Assembly: GCA_013397865.1 (NCBI GenBank)
Contig: VZTI01000620.1
Coordinates: 194,678-258,677 of the forward strand
DNA: 64,000 bases
DNA from: Struthidea cinerea
Lineage: Eukaryota; Chordata; Aves; Passeriformes; Corcoracidae
Reading direction: 5' to 3'
Shown piece by piece: positions 41,301 to 56,300 of the stretch. Numbering within the stretch: position 1 is the stretch's first letter; each line of letters starts with the position of its first letter. The notes beneath the pieces were generated by a model, which was not told the origin of the DNA, ran no database searches, and saw nothing but the letters and a program-made list of their open reading frames with translations. Made by a program: the position numbers and the translations under genes.

Positions 41301-44300
41301 TTTGTAACTAAAAATGACAAATAAGTAAAACTAGCAATTATCTAAAACTTAAGTGATTTCCTTCTGACTGCATAATTTAATCTTCCCATTTCATATGACA
41401 GGCTATATACTTTCCAGCAAAATGGAAGCTGGAAAACTTACTTGGGATATGTGAATGGTAATAGCAATACTGCTCTGGCTACCATGCCTGCATTATGGAG
41501 AGATATTTCTAGTTCATCAGCCAAATGAAAATTTCAAGTACATAATACTCTTTTTGAGTAATGCCATTGGGACAATTGAAAAAAAAATCATTAGGGACAT
41601 CAGTGCCATTGATGGCTGCAAGCCTGAGAAACAGAATACAGAGAAATAGTGAAGACATCACCCCAGCCTCTTCTCTTATTCCCTGAAGCAGCTATGAAAA
41701 GGCCAAGTAGTAATGACATAAAAATAAACAACTGAGCTTCTTGAATCAAATGTCTCCTCCAGCCGTAATAAAGAAAACTGAGATATTCAGTATACAATAG
41801 TAATTTGTCCATAGAAGGGAACATTTCTATGAGGAAAGGAATCTCAAGCTGCTAATCCATTTTAAAGTTTTACACATTTTGTGGATGAGAAGCATTTTAA
41901 CACAACCATGCCCACCTCTCTCAGAGCACATTTTGAATTTGCACAGCTGAGTACAAATGTACAGAACTGCTGTGTGTGCACCCCTGTATACATATCCTGG
42001 CTGCAGAGTGCCAGTCAGCTACAGAGTTAATTCCCAAGGCCTTCCAACTCAGAATACTAAAATACAGCCAACAGATTTGTTTATATAAAAAGTCCAAGAG
42101 ACAGTGTTGGAGAAAAGCTTACTTTGGTACTGCCAATCTGTAAAACCACCCAAATTTAAGTGACTATGGAGATGCCTTCCCATGCTGATAGTTCTTTGTC
42201 CCGCTCTGAAATGCACAATTTCCCTCTTCCCACTTCAGCAGGTAACAGGAGGCGAGAACTTTTGTTGCCTTATTTTTGTAACACACAGATTAACTCTAAA
42301 AAATGTAGCAGCTTATACTGAAACATTTCTAACTCTTTAAAGTAAACTCTTCACAGACCGCTGCACAACATATACCAGATCAGAGTCACACAGATGTAAT
42401 CAAAGTATTATGACCAGCATATGGGATTATCAATCATAGCAGATTAGATACACACTGAGTACCAAAACACAGGATTTCCATGTATTAATCCATAGATACA
42501 CGGCCTTTATTACAATAAATGTAATTTGTTACAATGAAATTCAGCATGAACATTCTCTCCTACAGTCTATAAAAATTCAGGATCATCCTACATTGCTTCA
42601 AGCTTGCCGTTTCTCCATTTGAAAAATATAATGTTTATGTCATGCACTCAGATTCCAACACAGCCCAAGGCTTTTAGGAGTCACCCCTGACAAATGCTGG
42701 AACATGAAGATTCAGATGTTGACAATCAATGGGAGAGAGAAAGGATGACACAGTCTGGAGCATTCCACAGTAAAAAAAAATTGCAGCTGTTGAGCAGATG
42801 CTTCTTTCAGCAGTTATATCACACAATGCTACTCAGAAAAAGCTTATTTTATAGTTCAGGTGCTGGGAAGACAACATTGAGAATTGCATGCTGCTTTTAA
42901 TATCCAAAGACATTTGGGTTTGGTTTGACATATATATATAGAACTTTTTACTCAGAAGCAATTAAATTTTTTTTTTCTGTTTCAGACTGTTTTGCAATCT
43001 GTTCTATGCTTATATTAAGTAATTAGTCAAAATATTTTAATACTTCCAACACTTAAGGAAAAAATGATGCCTTTATGAGTGCCAATATTTAAAAGCCTTG
43101 TTATGTTGGCCTCTTCAGCTCATTTTGATCTAGACTGCTGATCTAGTTTACGACTGCTAAAAAATGTAAAACATAGTTATATTTTTCATCACAGCTGCCC
43201 TGAAGACTCTTATATTACCATACTGTGGGACTTCTCTGTGAAATGTTAATATCTGATTCTAGCAATCCTGTAATACGTGTGCTGCCTAAACAAACTGGCA
43301 AAACTCAGAAGAAAAAAAAAGTTATGAAACAGCTAGGAAAGTGTCCAATTTGTCAAATATTCAGAGTCCTCTTGACTCATAGAATTTCCAGTTTCAATTA
43401 AAATGGCAGAAGATATAAAACATGGAAACAGCACTAACACTTTCTTGAAAGCAAAGTCAAATACAATATAACACGCTGCTTGAATAGGCCTTGAGCCTTT
43501 AGGCCCAGCTCTTTGTATTCTTTCATTCAGTTTTCTCTTCATTTCAGTTCAGTTTTCTTTTTAAAAATCACCATTTTTAACACACATAAAATTCTTGTTT
43601 TACCTAATGCAAGATGGAAAATACACATGCAAATATAAAAGTATAACCCAATTAATTCACTTGTGCTCTGTAAATAGAGAGCAGCAGGGAGAGCTTTAGC
43701 CACATCTGACTTGACATAGAGATATTTATCAATCCAAATACTGTGAACATACAAGCATGCTATTTATATACATCTAGTTAAATCTAGGGAATAGAAATTC
43801 TGATTATAAAAAATATTACTTCTTCATATTTTCTGAATAATAGTTTGTCTTATTTAAGAAGAGAAAATACATTCTGAGGTAATTATTCCATTATTAAACA
43901 TTATTATTAAATATTTCCTCTTTTCAAAGGCAATTAAACTCAGTCTTTAAGTGTTTTCATTTGTGTAAATAAAGATTTCCAAAAAGGTAGTATGCATTTC
44001 AGCAACACTCGTGTAAGCAGAATTCCTGAAGCACCTATGTTTAAAAACCAACCAGGCTTTTCAGCTATCCACTTCTATGACTTTGCTGTCATTTATTTGC
44101 AAGTGCTAGTAAAGACACTTCTTCAAAAGCTCTGGAATAAAAGTGTTGGGGTTTGTTTAAATAGCGTCTAAGAAGATGAAAGGATATAGACCACTTTTTT
44201 TAAAAAATTATTTTACAACTCATAAGACTTATGGCATGAAAACTCCAAGGATTTTACACTCTGGGCATATAAATTGGGGGAAATGTGAATTTTTATGACT

Positions 44301-47300
44301 GCTAGATTTACTGTAAAACTAATTAATAGATGCATGCATCTAAAATGAATGCATCGAAAAATTAAAGGACTACTCCAACAGGTTCACAAAATAGGAATCT
44401 CAGAAATTTAAATGACATTTTAGTGGAAAAGAACCTGTATTCAAGGTTCAAAAGAGTTAATAACGAGGACATTGGGCCTATTGCCTAAGCAGGCACTGTG
44501 AGAGGTCCACTGGATATTTCTGACCACGAACAGAGTTACACGGTGTCAGCCCTTGCAGCTCCCTCCTGCTTCTGAAGAGTGAGTGTTTGATTTCACTGAG
44601 GACCAGCTCATTACACACTGCGTTTTCTGATGATAAAAATCTCATGGACACTGGCCTGGGAGGCTGCAGTCTCTTGTGGATATCCAGGGGAGATCTGGCT
44701 GTCTGAGCTCTCCACAAACAGCGCTTAACCCGCGGCAGCATTTGGTGACATGAACATGGCAAAGGGGAGCATCTCCCTAAGGGACCCTCTTCACTTTCAC
44801 ACTGTCTCCCATTTCCAATGAGACAGATGGAAATTAAAACTGGGATGGAAACCTGCTCAGACTGCAAAAGTGCTTGTACTCATTGCAGATGCTTTTCCTT
44901 GGATGGATGCAGTAAAACAGAGAGGCAAGTGAATTCACTTAACTGGTCTTATTTGCAGTCATTTCATAAAGGAGGGCAGCACAATCATCAAATACAAACA
45001 TGTAATAAAGCCCAGGCATTCATAAATTTTCAGTTTCATGGTTTGCATAAACCAGATTAATTATTTTCATTTGGTGCTGAATGTAACATACTGCACTCTC
45101 TCATTGATTTGTTTTTTTTTTTTTACTGGTTGTGATAATTTTCCAAGGCTAAGTGTCCACTGTGGCCCTGACACCTAACAAAGATTCCTTCCCCTCTTGA
45201 TCTAGTAGTCCCCAAACTGCTAACACAGTAACTACAAAACCAGACAGTAACTAAACATTTCTACCAGATATCTGGTGTCTAATCTTCACCTTCCAGATCT
45301 TTTGAAATATCTTTTTTCATAGCCCCTTTCAGGTCTCATCTGACACTTGTCCTTTTCCTGCTTCTCCATTGTCATCCAGGAGTTTTCACGCAGACACTAC
45401 TGGAACTCAGCAGGCAGTGGGAAAAGAACATTAAATATGCAGTTGTGCCTCTCCAGCAAAAGTAGAGGCTGACAGAACACATTATTGTACAGCAGATCAA
45501 ATAATTTTAATACAGTATTTAAGTAAATATTCCAGTGAACAGAAAAAAGTGAATTACAAGAGTAATGAAGGAAAAAAATAAAAAGAAGCCTGGTGGTCAA
45601 GAACATCCTAACATTTAAGGAGACATTATCATCTGGGCAGTAAGACACAAATCTCATCTGAGAATCTATTCCTCATTGTAAGATGCCATAATTACGGGAC
45701 AATAGCAGCAGACTAAACAAATTCCACAAAAAACTCTGAAGACCTGGCTGTAGTTAAATATGCCTTTCACCAGATTTCTTCACACGTATACAAAAGAGCT
45801 GTATGTGGAGCATAAAAAATACCAAAGATAACATCATAACTTTACTAAATGCCAGACACCAAATTACCTTAAATACACAGGAATAAATTGATAAAAAAAG
45901 ATGATCTCTGTTCTGTTTATAATAAAATTATTGAACCTCATTGGGATTCAAGTGAATCCTCGATGTTGTTCTGCATATTTATCTTCCTATCTCTTCTCTG
46001 CAAATTTATTTCTCTTTCCATATCCAGTCAAAAACTTTCATCCATATCTTCAAGGCTCTGCAAAATTCCACTCTTATCCACAGCTTTTTTTACCCTGCAT
46101 CCCACTGCCTATTTCCTTAGTAACCAACTGGAATGCTTCTTTCCTAAATTTTCTCTTACATTCGATTTTTGTTTCCTATTTTTTTTTCTCTTTCAAAACA
46201 CTTCTTTAAAAAAGGTATCTGCTTCTAAACCAAGTTTCTACTGTAAAGAAAGCAGCAAAAAAGCCTTCCCTCCATTTTCCTTTTTTCATTTTTTTTGAGA
46301 ATGTGTTTCCTCAAAACAGTGCATAGTTTAGTGAATGGAATGGAAGCTTGTGAATCCATGTATATGAAACACAGGGTGTGCATCTAGTTTCTGATGTTCC
46401 AGACACATTTCTGCAATGTTCCATGCAGCTTGTTTCCATATATTCTCTTTCTCTGAATCCCTTTTGCACTAATTCTCTTTTCATTATGCCTATCCATACA
46501 TCCCTCTTAATGCTTTCTTTATTTTGATATTACTTGCACAGTAAATTGAAACAAAAACCTCGGAAAAATCAAAAGGATTTTCTTCAGCCCAAAGGACCTC
46601 ACATTATTCTCCTTTGATCTGGCATTCTACTCAGATTTGTACGCTACCCTATAAATTCATGCTATAAAGGAAACAATTAAAATTTATTTCTTCATAACCA
46701 TTACAATCCTTTTTCAACAAGCTCCCTTTTTATTTAGCCGTGTCTTCATTTATCCAGAAACCTTGGCAGACAAAGATCACATCTGTACCTTGGCACAGAA
46801 ACATCAAAGCAGCTTCTTCAGGAACGTATCTCATGATTTAGTCTTAATTCACACAGACATCATTTTTTCCATGGCATCCAGAGTAATTTGCCTCACTTTC
46901 AATGCAGCCCACAGAAATCAGTAACAACTCAAGCTGACTTTTAACCTAACCATTCAATTTGAATTGGCACACACGGAGGCTAAATTGACAACCCATGTCA
47001 CCATTTTTTCAACAGTTCTTGACAGTTTTACACTATACTATGTTCTATTACAAAAGCAGGCATTTTTTTATCTTCTGGCTTTTTTTAATACACAAAACTG
47101 AGCCACAGAGAGTGGAACACAGCACCTGATCACTAGGGTCACATTCATTTGCTTCCTTTTCCTTACCCAACAGATTTCATTCAGTTACACATTAGACAGA
47201 ACATCTATCACACAGGGTAGTGTAAATTCTGCTACTATAAGACATTTCATCTCATGGGAGGGACCCATTTGTGTTATTTTTTGGATACAAATCAAGTTTC

Positions 47301-50300
47301 AGAATTAACAAAACTTTTGTGTAGTAAATTTCTGAGGTTTCACTCTTGTCTTCCTCAACTGGCTTGAAGAAAGAGTAATGGTTCAAGGTTACAATTTCAC
47401 TCAAAGTTCTGTGGTGGTTCTACATAACTTCTATTTACTTGTCTTGTAGTTTTAAAATCTACCTGTATCTCCAAAGCTTCAGATCAAACTGTTCTTAGAC
47501 TGTCAGAACTACAGACCTGATGCAGTAATTTATAAAAACATTAAAGTTTAATACATTCTGCAAAACAACAGGGGCAGTTTGTTGGGGTTTTTTTTGCATC
47601 ATGTTCTGTTGGAAATGTGCAGTGTGGGAGAGATGAAGGAGATCTAGAGATAACAGCTTGATTTTTTGTAAGAACAACAAAACTTGAACAGTGCAACTTC
47701 AGTGACAGAAGACGAGGACAAAGAATTTTATCACAGAAATGACACAAGGATGTAATAACCTGTACAGAGCATTTGGGATAGGCCTATTGCATGCGGTTTT
47801 TTACTACTGTGACTGTCAGATACATTTTCTGGGGCAAATTTAGGTGCATAAATTCTCTGCTTTACTATGACAAAAAGCATTCAAACACAGCTGAGAGACA
47901 GGGAGAACACTCTTCCATTGTTCTTCAGAAAAACCTAAGAAGTTTGCGTCTTAAGGGGTATGATCAACAATGTTTTGTTGGTGTCTCATAAATGAGAAAA
48001 TAATTCAGAAAACAGTGGAAATTAATGCAGACAGATCATTGTGAGGAGCTACAATGTTGCAGAAGGACAGTTAAGGTCCTGGAGAGCTGTGTTGGCCATG
48101 GTTTTGATTTACGGAAGCTCCCCCAAAATATCTCTACAAAACAAGGGGGCAGTGGTTCTGTTTCTATTGGAAGCAATACTTCCTTACCACCCAACCAAAG
48201 AGGTTACAGGAAATTCTGTGAGCAAGAAAGGGGAGAAATGGCAATCACAATCATATAAATATTAAAGTAATTAAGAGACTCTTCTTCAAATTATATTGCC
48301 TAGGTTTTTCTTATTCACTAGCTCAAATCATTTTGAGGGACATTTGTTTGTGTGTCCTTGTTTCAGAGATACGTTATTTGGGTTAGTCAATCAGTTCTTT
48401 TGGATTTCTCCTGTTTCCTGGATCTACATCATACTGATGAGTAGCACCTGGAAGAGTTTAATTATTTCTGGGTTTGTATTATTTATTGTTTTTGCAATTT
48501 TATGAAGCCGAATAAATAACTTCAGTTTAGTTTATGATTGATCTGTTTCCCTTTAAGTGTTGAATATTTAAACTGATTATGATTTTGCATAACTATCAGA
48601 AAGTAATTTTAATTAACATAATGATGATTCTCATTCCTAAGGCATACAGATTTTAACATTTTATAAAATGGTAAGGAAACAGAAACAAGTGACTACTGTA
48701 AATAAAAGCAGTTCCCAACTGGCTGCTCACAATTCATGAGTTCTTTTCTTTTTTGCCAGTATTTGTCGTTATTGTTCTAGTTATATTAAGAAATGGCAGT
48801 AGGAGGGTTTGCTTATGAGATAAATTGTGCTATATTTTTTCTCTTTTTTAATGGACCCACTGATAGCCTTGTATATCAAGAACTATTCGACCTTCTTCAT
48901 TAAAATGCCTGGCATTACTTCAGTTCAATAACAAAAATAAACAATACATCAAATCTCTCCCATATTTCACTCATAAATAAAGGAACAAACAGCCAGATGT
49001 AAACAAAAATTATGTAGCTTAAAAAATAATCCATCTAAGACTTTCAGTTCTGCTCTGATGCTCTATTCTTTGACTCCTACTTGTTCCCTGTTTTCCATCA
49101 GTTGTCACCCCTAACAACAAAGTAATAATCCATAACAAAGTGTCTCACTTGTTGGTTCACCCCCTTGTCAACAGTTTCATTTTGCCATTGATCACTGCTT
49201 TCATCAGCTCTTAATCCAAAACAAACACTGTGTTATCCTTTCTTCTATGTCTTGCATAGGAAGAAAATCTAATTTATATAGATTTTCTCATCCTCAAGGA
49301 TAATTTCAAAAATAATGCCACAATTATTTTGACAATACAGAGATGGCTTAAGTAGGATATAGGGCAATCATCATCATTATCCTCTTCATATTGCTTTCAA
49401 TATTAACCTGCTACACTTTATCAGCAATCACATTAACATCACTGGATGAGAGATCAAGTCTATAAAAATACCTTGTCTCCAAAGATTTCTTTGGTCATAT
49501 GCAATTTTATTGACCTTATATCTTAAAAGTGAGCCTCCTGATCCAGATCCATCACATTAAATGGGAATTTAGTGCAATCCATACCACTGGCTAACATCAA
49601 ATCCTGCTGGGGATGGACAACAGCTTTTTAATGTGTGTTGGGATATGTTTTTCTTCTTTGCCTGTTTCAAAGAGCTGCTTTGATGAAATAAAAGAAAATA
49701 GAGCCTTTTGTATAGTCTCATGAGTTTCAGGAATATTAGATATTTGCAATAAAGGTCTTATAAACAGTGAAACAAAGGGTACAGATACACTTTGTATAAT
49801 GTATGCCAATGTACATTATAGATTAGCATATCTGGAAAATGTTATTTCACTCTCAGGTGCAGTTGAACTGTCCATCTGTTCAGCCTGAGTTCAGAATGGC
49901 TGTAAAACTTGCTCAAAACATAAACCAACCTGGTACTTGTGCCACCCTACAGAATAGTGCTGGGCAGCACTATTCCCCTCAAAGGTAACTGTCATGAAAC
50001 CTTCCCAGAAATAAGAACTCAGGAGCAAGGAGCTAAGGCCAGTCTTTGGGCTGTGAGGAGAGCTATGAATTAATAAAGATGAGGGAAGCTAAAGACAGCC
50101 CTCGTGGCTGGCTTATGAGATAAACTGAAGCAATTGAAAGGGCAAGGTCACAAAGGACCACTACAAACACACAGAGTTGTGAACGTCAGTCAAACCTCCA
50201 TAACGGATTTGTAATTTTTTTTTTTTAGAAGATTGTAGGAAATTAAATATGTTTGTATTCCCCCAGTTTACTTAAACTAAAAAAATAGCAAACTTCACAC

Positions 50301-53300
50301 TAGTTCGGATGAATCTCAGCTCTTAAATTTCCTTTAGTGAAAAAGATATCTTTAGAGCCATATCTAAGAAAACAGATGAAAAATACATTTAGGGTGAAAA
50401 CATGCATTGAAAATATGCAACTGAAAATTATTTTTAAAAAGGGCCATACTATATTTGCTATGTCTAAAATATTAAGCTTTCATTATTTGATCCCTTGAAT
50501 TTTGCTGACTTCTGAACAAGAAACTATGTCATTGGAGATAGACAGCATTTAGATTGCACCCTCTTTCTTAAGACATTTTAGTAGTTTTCTGTGTCAAATG
50601 CACTCCTCTGTATTGGATGAAATTGAATTTTTAATGTAAAAGATATGCTTGAAGATTTTTCACTTTACAAGACTTTATACTTGTCCAAATAATTTAAATA
50701 CTGACGCACAGTATTAGCTGTTTAAATCTGATCCGCCAGTAATTATCATCATTTATCCTTGGATGTAAAAACTGCTTACTACACATCACACATGCACTCT
50801 GATGAATCACTCTTTCAGAAGAGAAAAAAGATGAAGAACAGCGTGCCAGACTGTTATCTTAAAGGTTTAGGCTTTTATTTATGTTATTACTGGTAGACTG
50901 CAGAAAGCTTAGATAGTACCATTAAATTTGCTTCCTAACAGGCCTCAAACTCATCTATCAATAATGGCATTAAAATGTCATTGAAAACTATGAAAAGCAC
51001 AGTGTTATAAATGATCTTACTACCTATGGTGTAAAGCATTGCATTACCAGACTTCTTGCTTAAAAAGATGCAATTCCCCAAATCAATGTCTTGTAGCATG
51101 TGCAGAAGCCAGTAAATAAATTACTCCTATGAATAAAACAAGTACTAGACATCATGAATCTGCAAGACTTTCAAAATGCTGCCTCAGCTTGCTCCGTGCA
51201 CATTTTTCTTGTTAATTCAGATGCCACCATTTTGGAGGGAAATAGCCCAGGTGTGTTTAAGGCAGCCCACTCATATGGGACCAGTCAATAATGAGCTAAA
51301 TCTGTTAGTCTGTGATAAAAAAAAGTCCTTTTGTATCTTGATGGACATCTGCTCTCAAAAGGCTGAACAAAGTTTTATAATACTATTTACAATTCTCCAC
51401 AGAGGAAAGAATGTACACCGACAACTTCACATCTTTTTGCTTTACTGGATTTGCCACTATCACTTTGTAATATCGGAGTGTAAGATGATAATAGCCCCAG
51501 ACAATAAGTTATCTTTGGCACCACACTATGAGTAAACATAAAGTTTAAATAAGTAATTATGAATATCAGCTAATCAGTAAGTATATGCTGTGCAAGCTCT
51601 TGCTAACAGTTCAACTTCAGATCTGCTCCTATTTCAAAAGCTTTCAAAAAAATCTGTTTAAAGATCTGGACAGTAATTGCTGATATGAGATTACATTGAT
51701 CAGTGTGCAGAGCATGGGTACGTTTGCATGAGAATTGGCCTTCTAGGAAGGATGTAATGCATCTTGATTTACCTTTTACAGCTATTCCCTTTTTCCCAGT
51801 TATTTGGCAAGACATTTTCTGTAACAGGATATTCCTGCAAAGCCTCTGTTGGAACAGACTGTAAATGGCAGAAATGGGACGCAAAGGCCAAGCCTGTCTG
51901 TCTCTCCAACTTATTACCTCATAGACTGCAATTATAGCAACATCTGTAAACTCATCTTTTACCACCTTGCACAAAGTCAGAGTACAGGTGAAATCCCTTC
52001 CCTCATTTACAGCTAAGTTAAACACACATTAGTCTGGCTCGTGTGAAGTGTCATAATTTTTAAATAACATTTTTCTTAAAAAGGAAGATGACTTTGAATC
52101 CAAAATGAAATGTTAAGTTTCCAAGGTGCACAATTTTCAAATTTGTTGTAGTGACTATGACTGATAACAGAAATACTGGTGATACAGCAGTAACAAGCAT
52201 TCTTTCCTTACTACTTATATGTTGTACCATTCTGTTTCAAGGAGAGGTGTATTTTGAAAAGCTGCTGTATCTGAATAAATTGATTTTCAGTGCTCTCAGT
52301 AGATTAACAGTAAGTGGAAGCTATCCTTTTACAAAGCTTTATCACTTCTTTCGAAAAGTCCTCCTTCTTCAATCCATTCTGATACCAATATTGGCCTGCT
52401 GATGGGAATGCATCTTACAAACCTGCAGATAAAAGTTTCCTGGCAATGCTTACACAGGCATATGTTTTTCTAAGTGAAAACTTTGTGCAGGTTCTCTTTT
52501 AAAGGAGAGATTGTGTGTGTACAAGCCTCACATCCAGGACAAATTTAAAAAAAGGAAGGTTCAGGTTCATAGGTGCGTGTAGCTGCAAAGTTAAACAAAT
52601 GCCCTGTTGTGGGAATCCAGAATGCAGAGAATATCTCTCTGCCTGTTTTGAAGGTTTCTACCCCCCTGGACAACACTGTCTTTGACCTTCGCCCATGGAG
52701 AAAATTACCTACCCTTTGGGAAGAATTAGAATCTACACTGGTGTGAACTAGGTGATAGAATATTATGTAAGATTGTCACAAGGTGAAAATTTAGAGTCTT
52801 TGGGTTTGTTAATATAGTAAATAGATAAAAGGCAAGAAACTTCAAAATGGAGGATTGTTGTTGTTCTCCAGACCTTCTATTACTCCATATTCTGCAGCAG
52901 AAGTAGTTTAAGGTGATTGGATAAAGAATTCTGCAGTTCCTGTCTATGTGACAAAGAGCTTTATTGAACATTGGTGGAAAAGTGAAAATATCTTTCATTT
53001 TACGTTTTCATTGGATAATTTACCTTTAAAAAGACTGTCTAATCTTGATAATTTGGCTTTCTCCTGCATTCTCTGCTTTGTACTGTGTCTGGGTCACGTC
53101 AGTGACTCTATTTCTCTGATAAGACTCAATGAACAACTATCTGAAAGCAAAGACTGCTGAAGGTCCTGTTCATCTCTTGGATTCCTGGCAAAGACGCTAA
53201 AAACTCTCCCCCACCCGGGGAGGTAGTAATTAAGGCATGGAAAGTGTCACCCCATACTTGCAAGATGGTAGAAATATGGACTGGGACAATTTGCCTAAAC

Positions 53301-56300
53301 CTCACCCCTTGTCACGGCAGAGCTGCACGTTTGGTGAATTACTTATCCGAAATGTTCCTAAAATAGTATGATATTAAAACTATTCTTACCATCAGTGACT
53401 TCTGGGGTGTTGGACGACTCATCTGTATTGACCATGGCAGAATTCCCGGCATCAGGCAGAGCAGTTTCACCAGGCATTACACCAATCAGCAGCAGCTCTA
53501 CTCTCTGTTCTAGTCTCTGCCTGGCTTGACAGCGTATCACAACTACAGAAAAGCAAACACATCTTATTTGCAAAGCGCTGGCATCTTGATTTTAACAAAG
53601 CAATTAAACATAGGAGTTAAATGTGCTTAGAGAAAGACAGAATTCCAGTAAGGAGCAAGACAAATAAAAGCTTTTCCAATCCTTAACTTTCTATTGTTCT
53701 GTTGTGATGAAGTAGTAGAAAATATTGCTAAGCCAACAAAAATCTGTTCAGTTGGTTCTCAACAGCACTTGCAAATTTCTCTCTTATCTTTAATCATGAA
53801 ATGTATCTTCATTTACGTTCAACTGCTAATAGAAATTATGGCATAGTTTGAAACATGCCAGTAAGAAAGGAAGACTGAAACAAAACCAAAAAAAGAGAGG
53901 ATTTTAAGACTAAATTAAAGAATTGTTACTCTTTGATTTCTTAGTTTAAGAATACTCTTGTTCAAACTACAGCTTTAATAGAAATATGCCAGAATAAAAA
54001 GCATTCTTCTGTTTGAAGCATCACAGAACTTCTTTCAATTCACTAAGTGATTTTAGTTTACTGTTTCCAAAATATGTCTTCTTCATTACAAAGTTGTTAG
54101 TTTTAGCTTATACACTAGTTTTATAAAAGCTTATTTCAATAGTTATTTTTTCTGGTTCTTTCAGTATTTATTGGCACAGAAAAAGGAGAAAATTACTGAA
54201 AATAAAAGCACTGAAAAAAAATATGTTTTCTTGAAGAACAGACCTAGAACTTCCAAGAGTTCTGGGAACCAACTTGAAAAAGAATAGCTGATCACATACT
54301 TTTCAGTTTCGAGGTCAAAAAGTAATTTTCATCAGTTACATTCAATGTTTCTTTAAAAATTAACTCTGAACTTAACATCAGGAATTAATGATCAATAGTT
54401 TGGAACCATATAATAAAGAATGATATATTATATAAAGTGTTTTAAAAAAGAGCAATTAAATCCTTTTTCAATATCATGTTAATTTAGCTTCAGATTTCAG
54501 TTCTGGAACTTGGTTCACTACCGTTACTCTGGAAAATAGGTAATTACACATCAAGTTCAGGTAATTTCCTTCCTCCCTTGGTCTTTTCCTGTTTAACAGG
54601 GTGTAAGCAATTTCTAGAGCTCTCTTAAAAGAATTTCCATGAGGGAGAGTTACTGAAATAGTTAAAAACACATCTTTTTTTCTGAATGTATGACCTTATA
54701 TTTAGGAATAGATTAGATTCTCTGTATTCCACTATCTTACCAAATGTTTCAGATTACTGTGTGCACATTGTGTCATTTTCTATTGCACAGCTCATCTTAC
54801 TACCAGAATTGATTTTACATTTTCTTTTTCCTAAATGGCAAAGTAATATTTACAAATAAAAGTCAGATATATCTAGGATTAGACTGGAAAAGTCTCTGAG
54901 CAAGCTGCCCTTGAGCAGGTGCTTGGGTTAGATGACCTCCAGTGGTCCTCTCTAATTTAAATTGCTGCATGCTTCTTTGACTCTACACTCTACAAGAATT
55001 AAAAGAATATCCCGGATGATTCCCCATTTGTAATCACTTTTATAAGATAGCCAAGTTATCATCTACTTAACATGTACTACATGGGTTATGACCACTGATC
55101 ATTTTAATTGGTCTCATGAGATAGAAAGCCAAGTGACTTCTACAAGTTTAAGTATATTAAGATGCAAATAAGAATGACACAAAGATGAACTCCCTAATAC
55201 ACTAGCAAAGCAGCTTTGGGTTTTGACATAGTAGCTTGTAGCCTCCAGGCAATTTTAATAAATGTCTGCATTAAAAGAGATGAGAATAATCTTTTGATCA
55301 TTATTTAAAATATTTTTTTTAAAGCAGATTTCTTGTTATTGCCTGCTTTGGATTCATACCTTACAATATAGATTTTTAAAATGCCCATTATTTATAACTG
55401 AAAACCATAGGCTTTCAGAATCAAGGTTGGAATGGAAAATTCCATAAACATACTTACAAATACATATTTCTGTTTTCTGGGACATTTTTGAAAGACTTAG
55501 TATTTCCTTGGAAAAAAAATATTAGCCCAACATAACATGTTGATGCCCAAAGAACGATACGCATTCAAAACTAATGCAATGCTTTTTTATGTATTACAAA
55601 CATTTATTGAACATAAACTAATGGATAACATAGTCATAAATATGCTACAAATTAGTTTTGCTGTTTTAAAAAAGCACTTAGGAATTTAAAATTACTTAAG
55701 AGTTGATAGTATGTAAGTTTCTGATCATATACAGAAGTGATGTCACTTAAGCAATTCATGAATGCTAAATATTTTAATTAATAACTTATACAGAAAGTAT
55801 TGGGTCCTGCACTTGGGTCACAACAACCTCAAACAATGCCCCAGGCTTGGGCAAGAATGGCTGAAAAGCTGCCCGGTGGAAAAGAATGTGGGGATGTTGG
55901 TGAAAAATAGCCTGAAACTGAGCCCAGGTGTGCCCAGGGGGCCAAGGAGGCCAATGGCACCTGGCCCATATCAGCAGTAGTGTGGCCAGCAGGAGCAGGG
56001 CAGTGACTGTCCCCCTGTACTGGGCACTGGTGAGGCCACACCTCGAGCGCTGTGTCCAGTTCTGGGCCCCTCAGTTCAGGAGGGACATTGAGGGACTGGA
56101 GTGAGTCCAGAGAAGGGCAAAAGAGCTGGTGAAGGGCTTTTAGATTAGTCCTATAAAGACTGATTGAGGGAGCTGGGAGTGTTTAGCCTGGAGAAAAGGA
56201 GGCTCAGAAGAGACCATCTCCATCTCTAGGATCACCTGGAAGGAGGGTGAAGCCAGGTGTGGGTCAATCTCTTCTCCCAAGTAACAAGACACAGGACAAG

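Noticed and set aside
44478..44867. 129-codon minus-strand open frame in a CFAP47 intron
   Set aside because: The CFAP47 reading frame already joins directly across this intron, and the peptide resembles nothing known to me.
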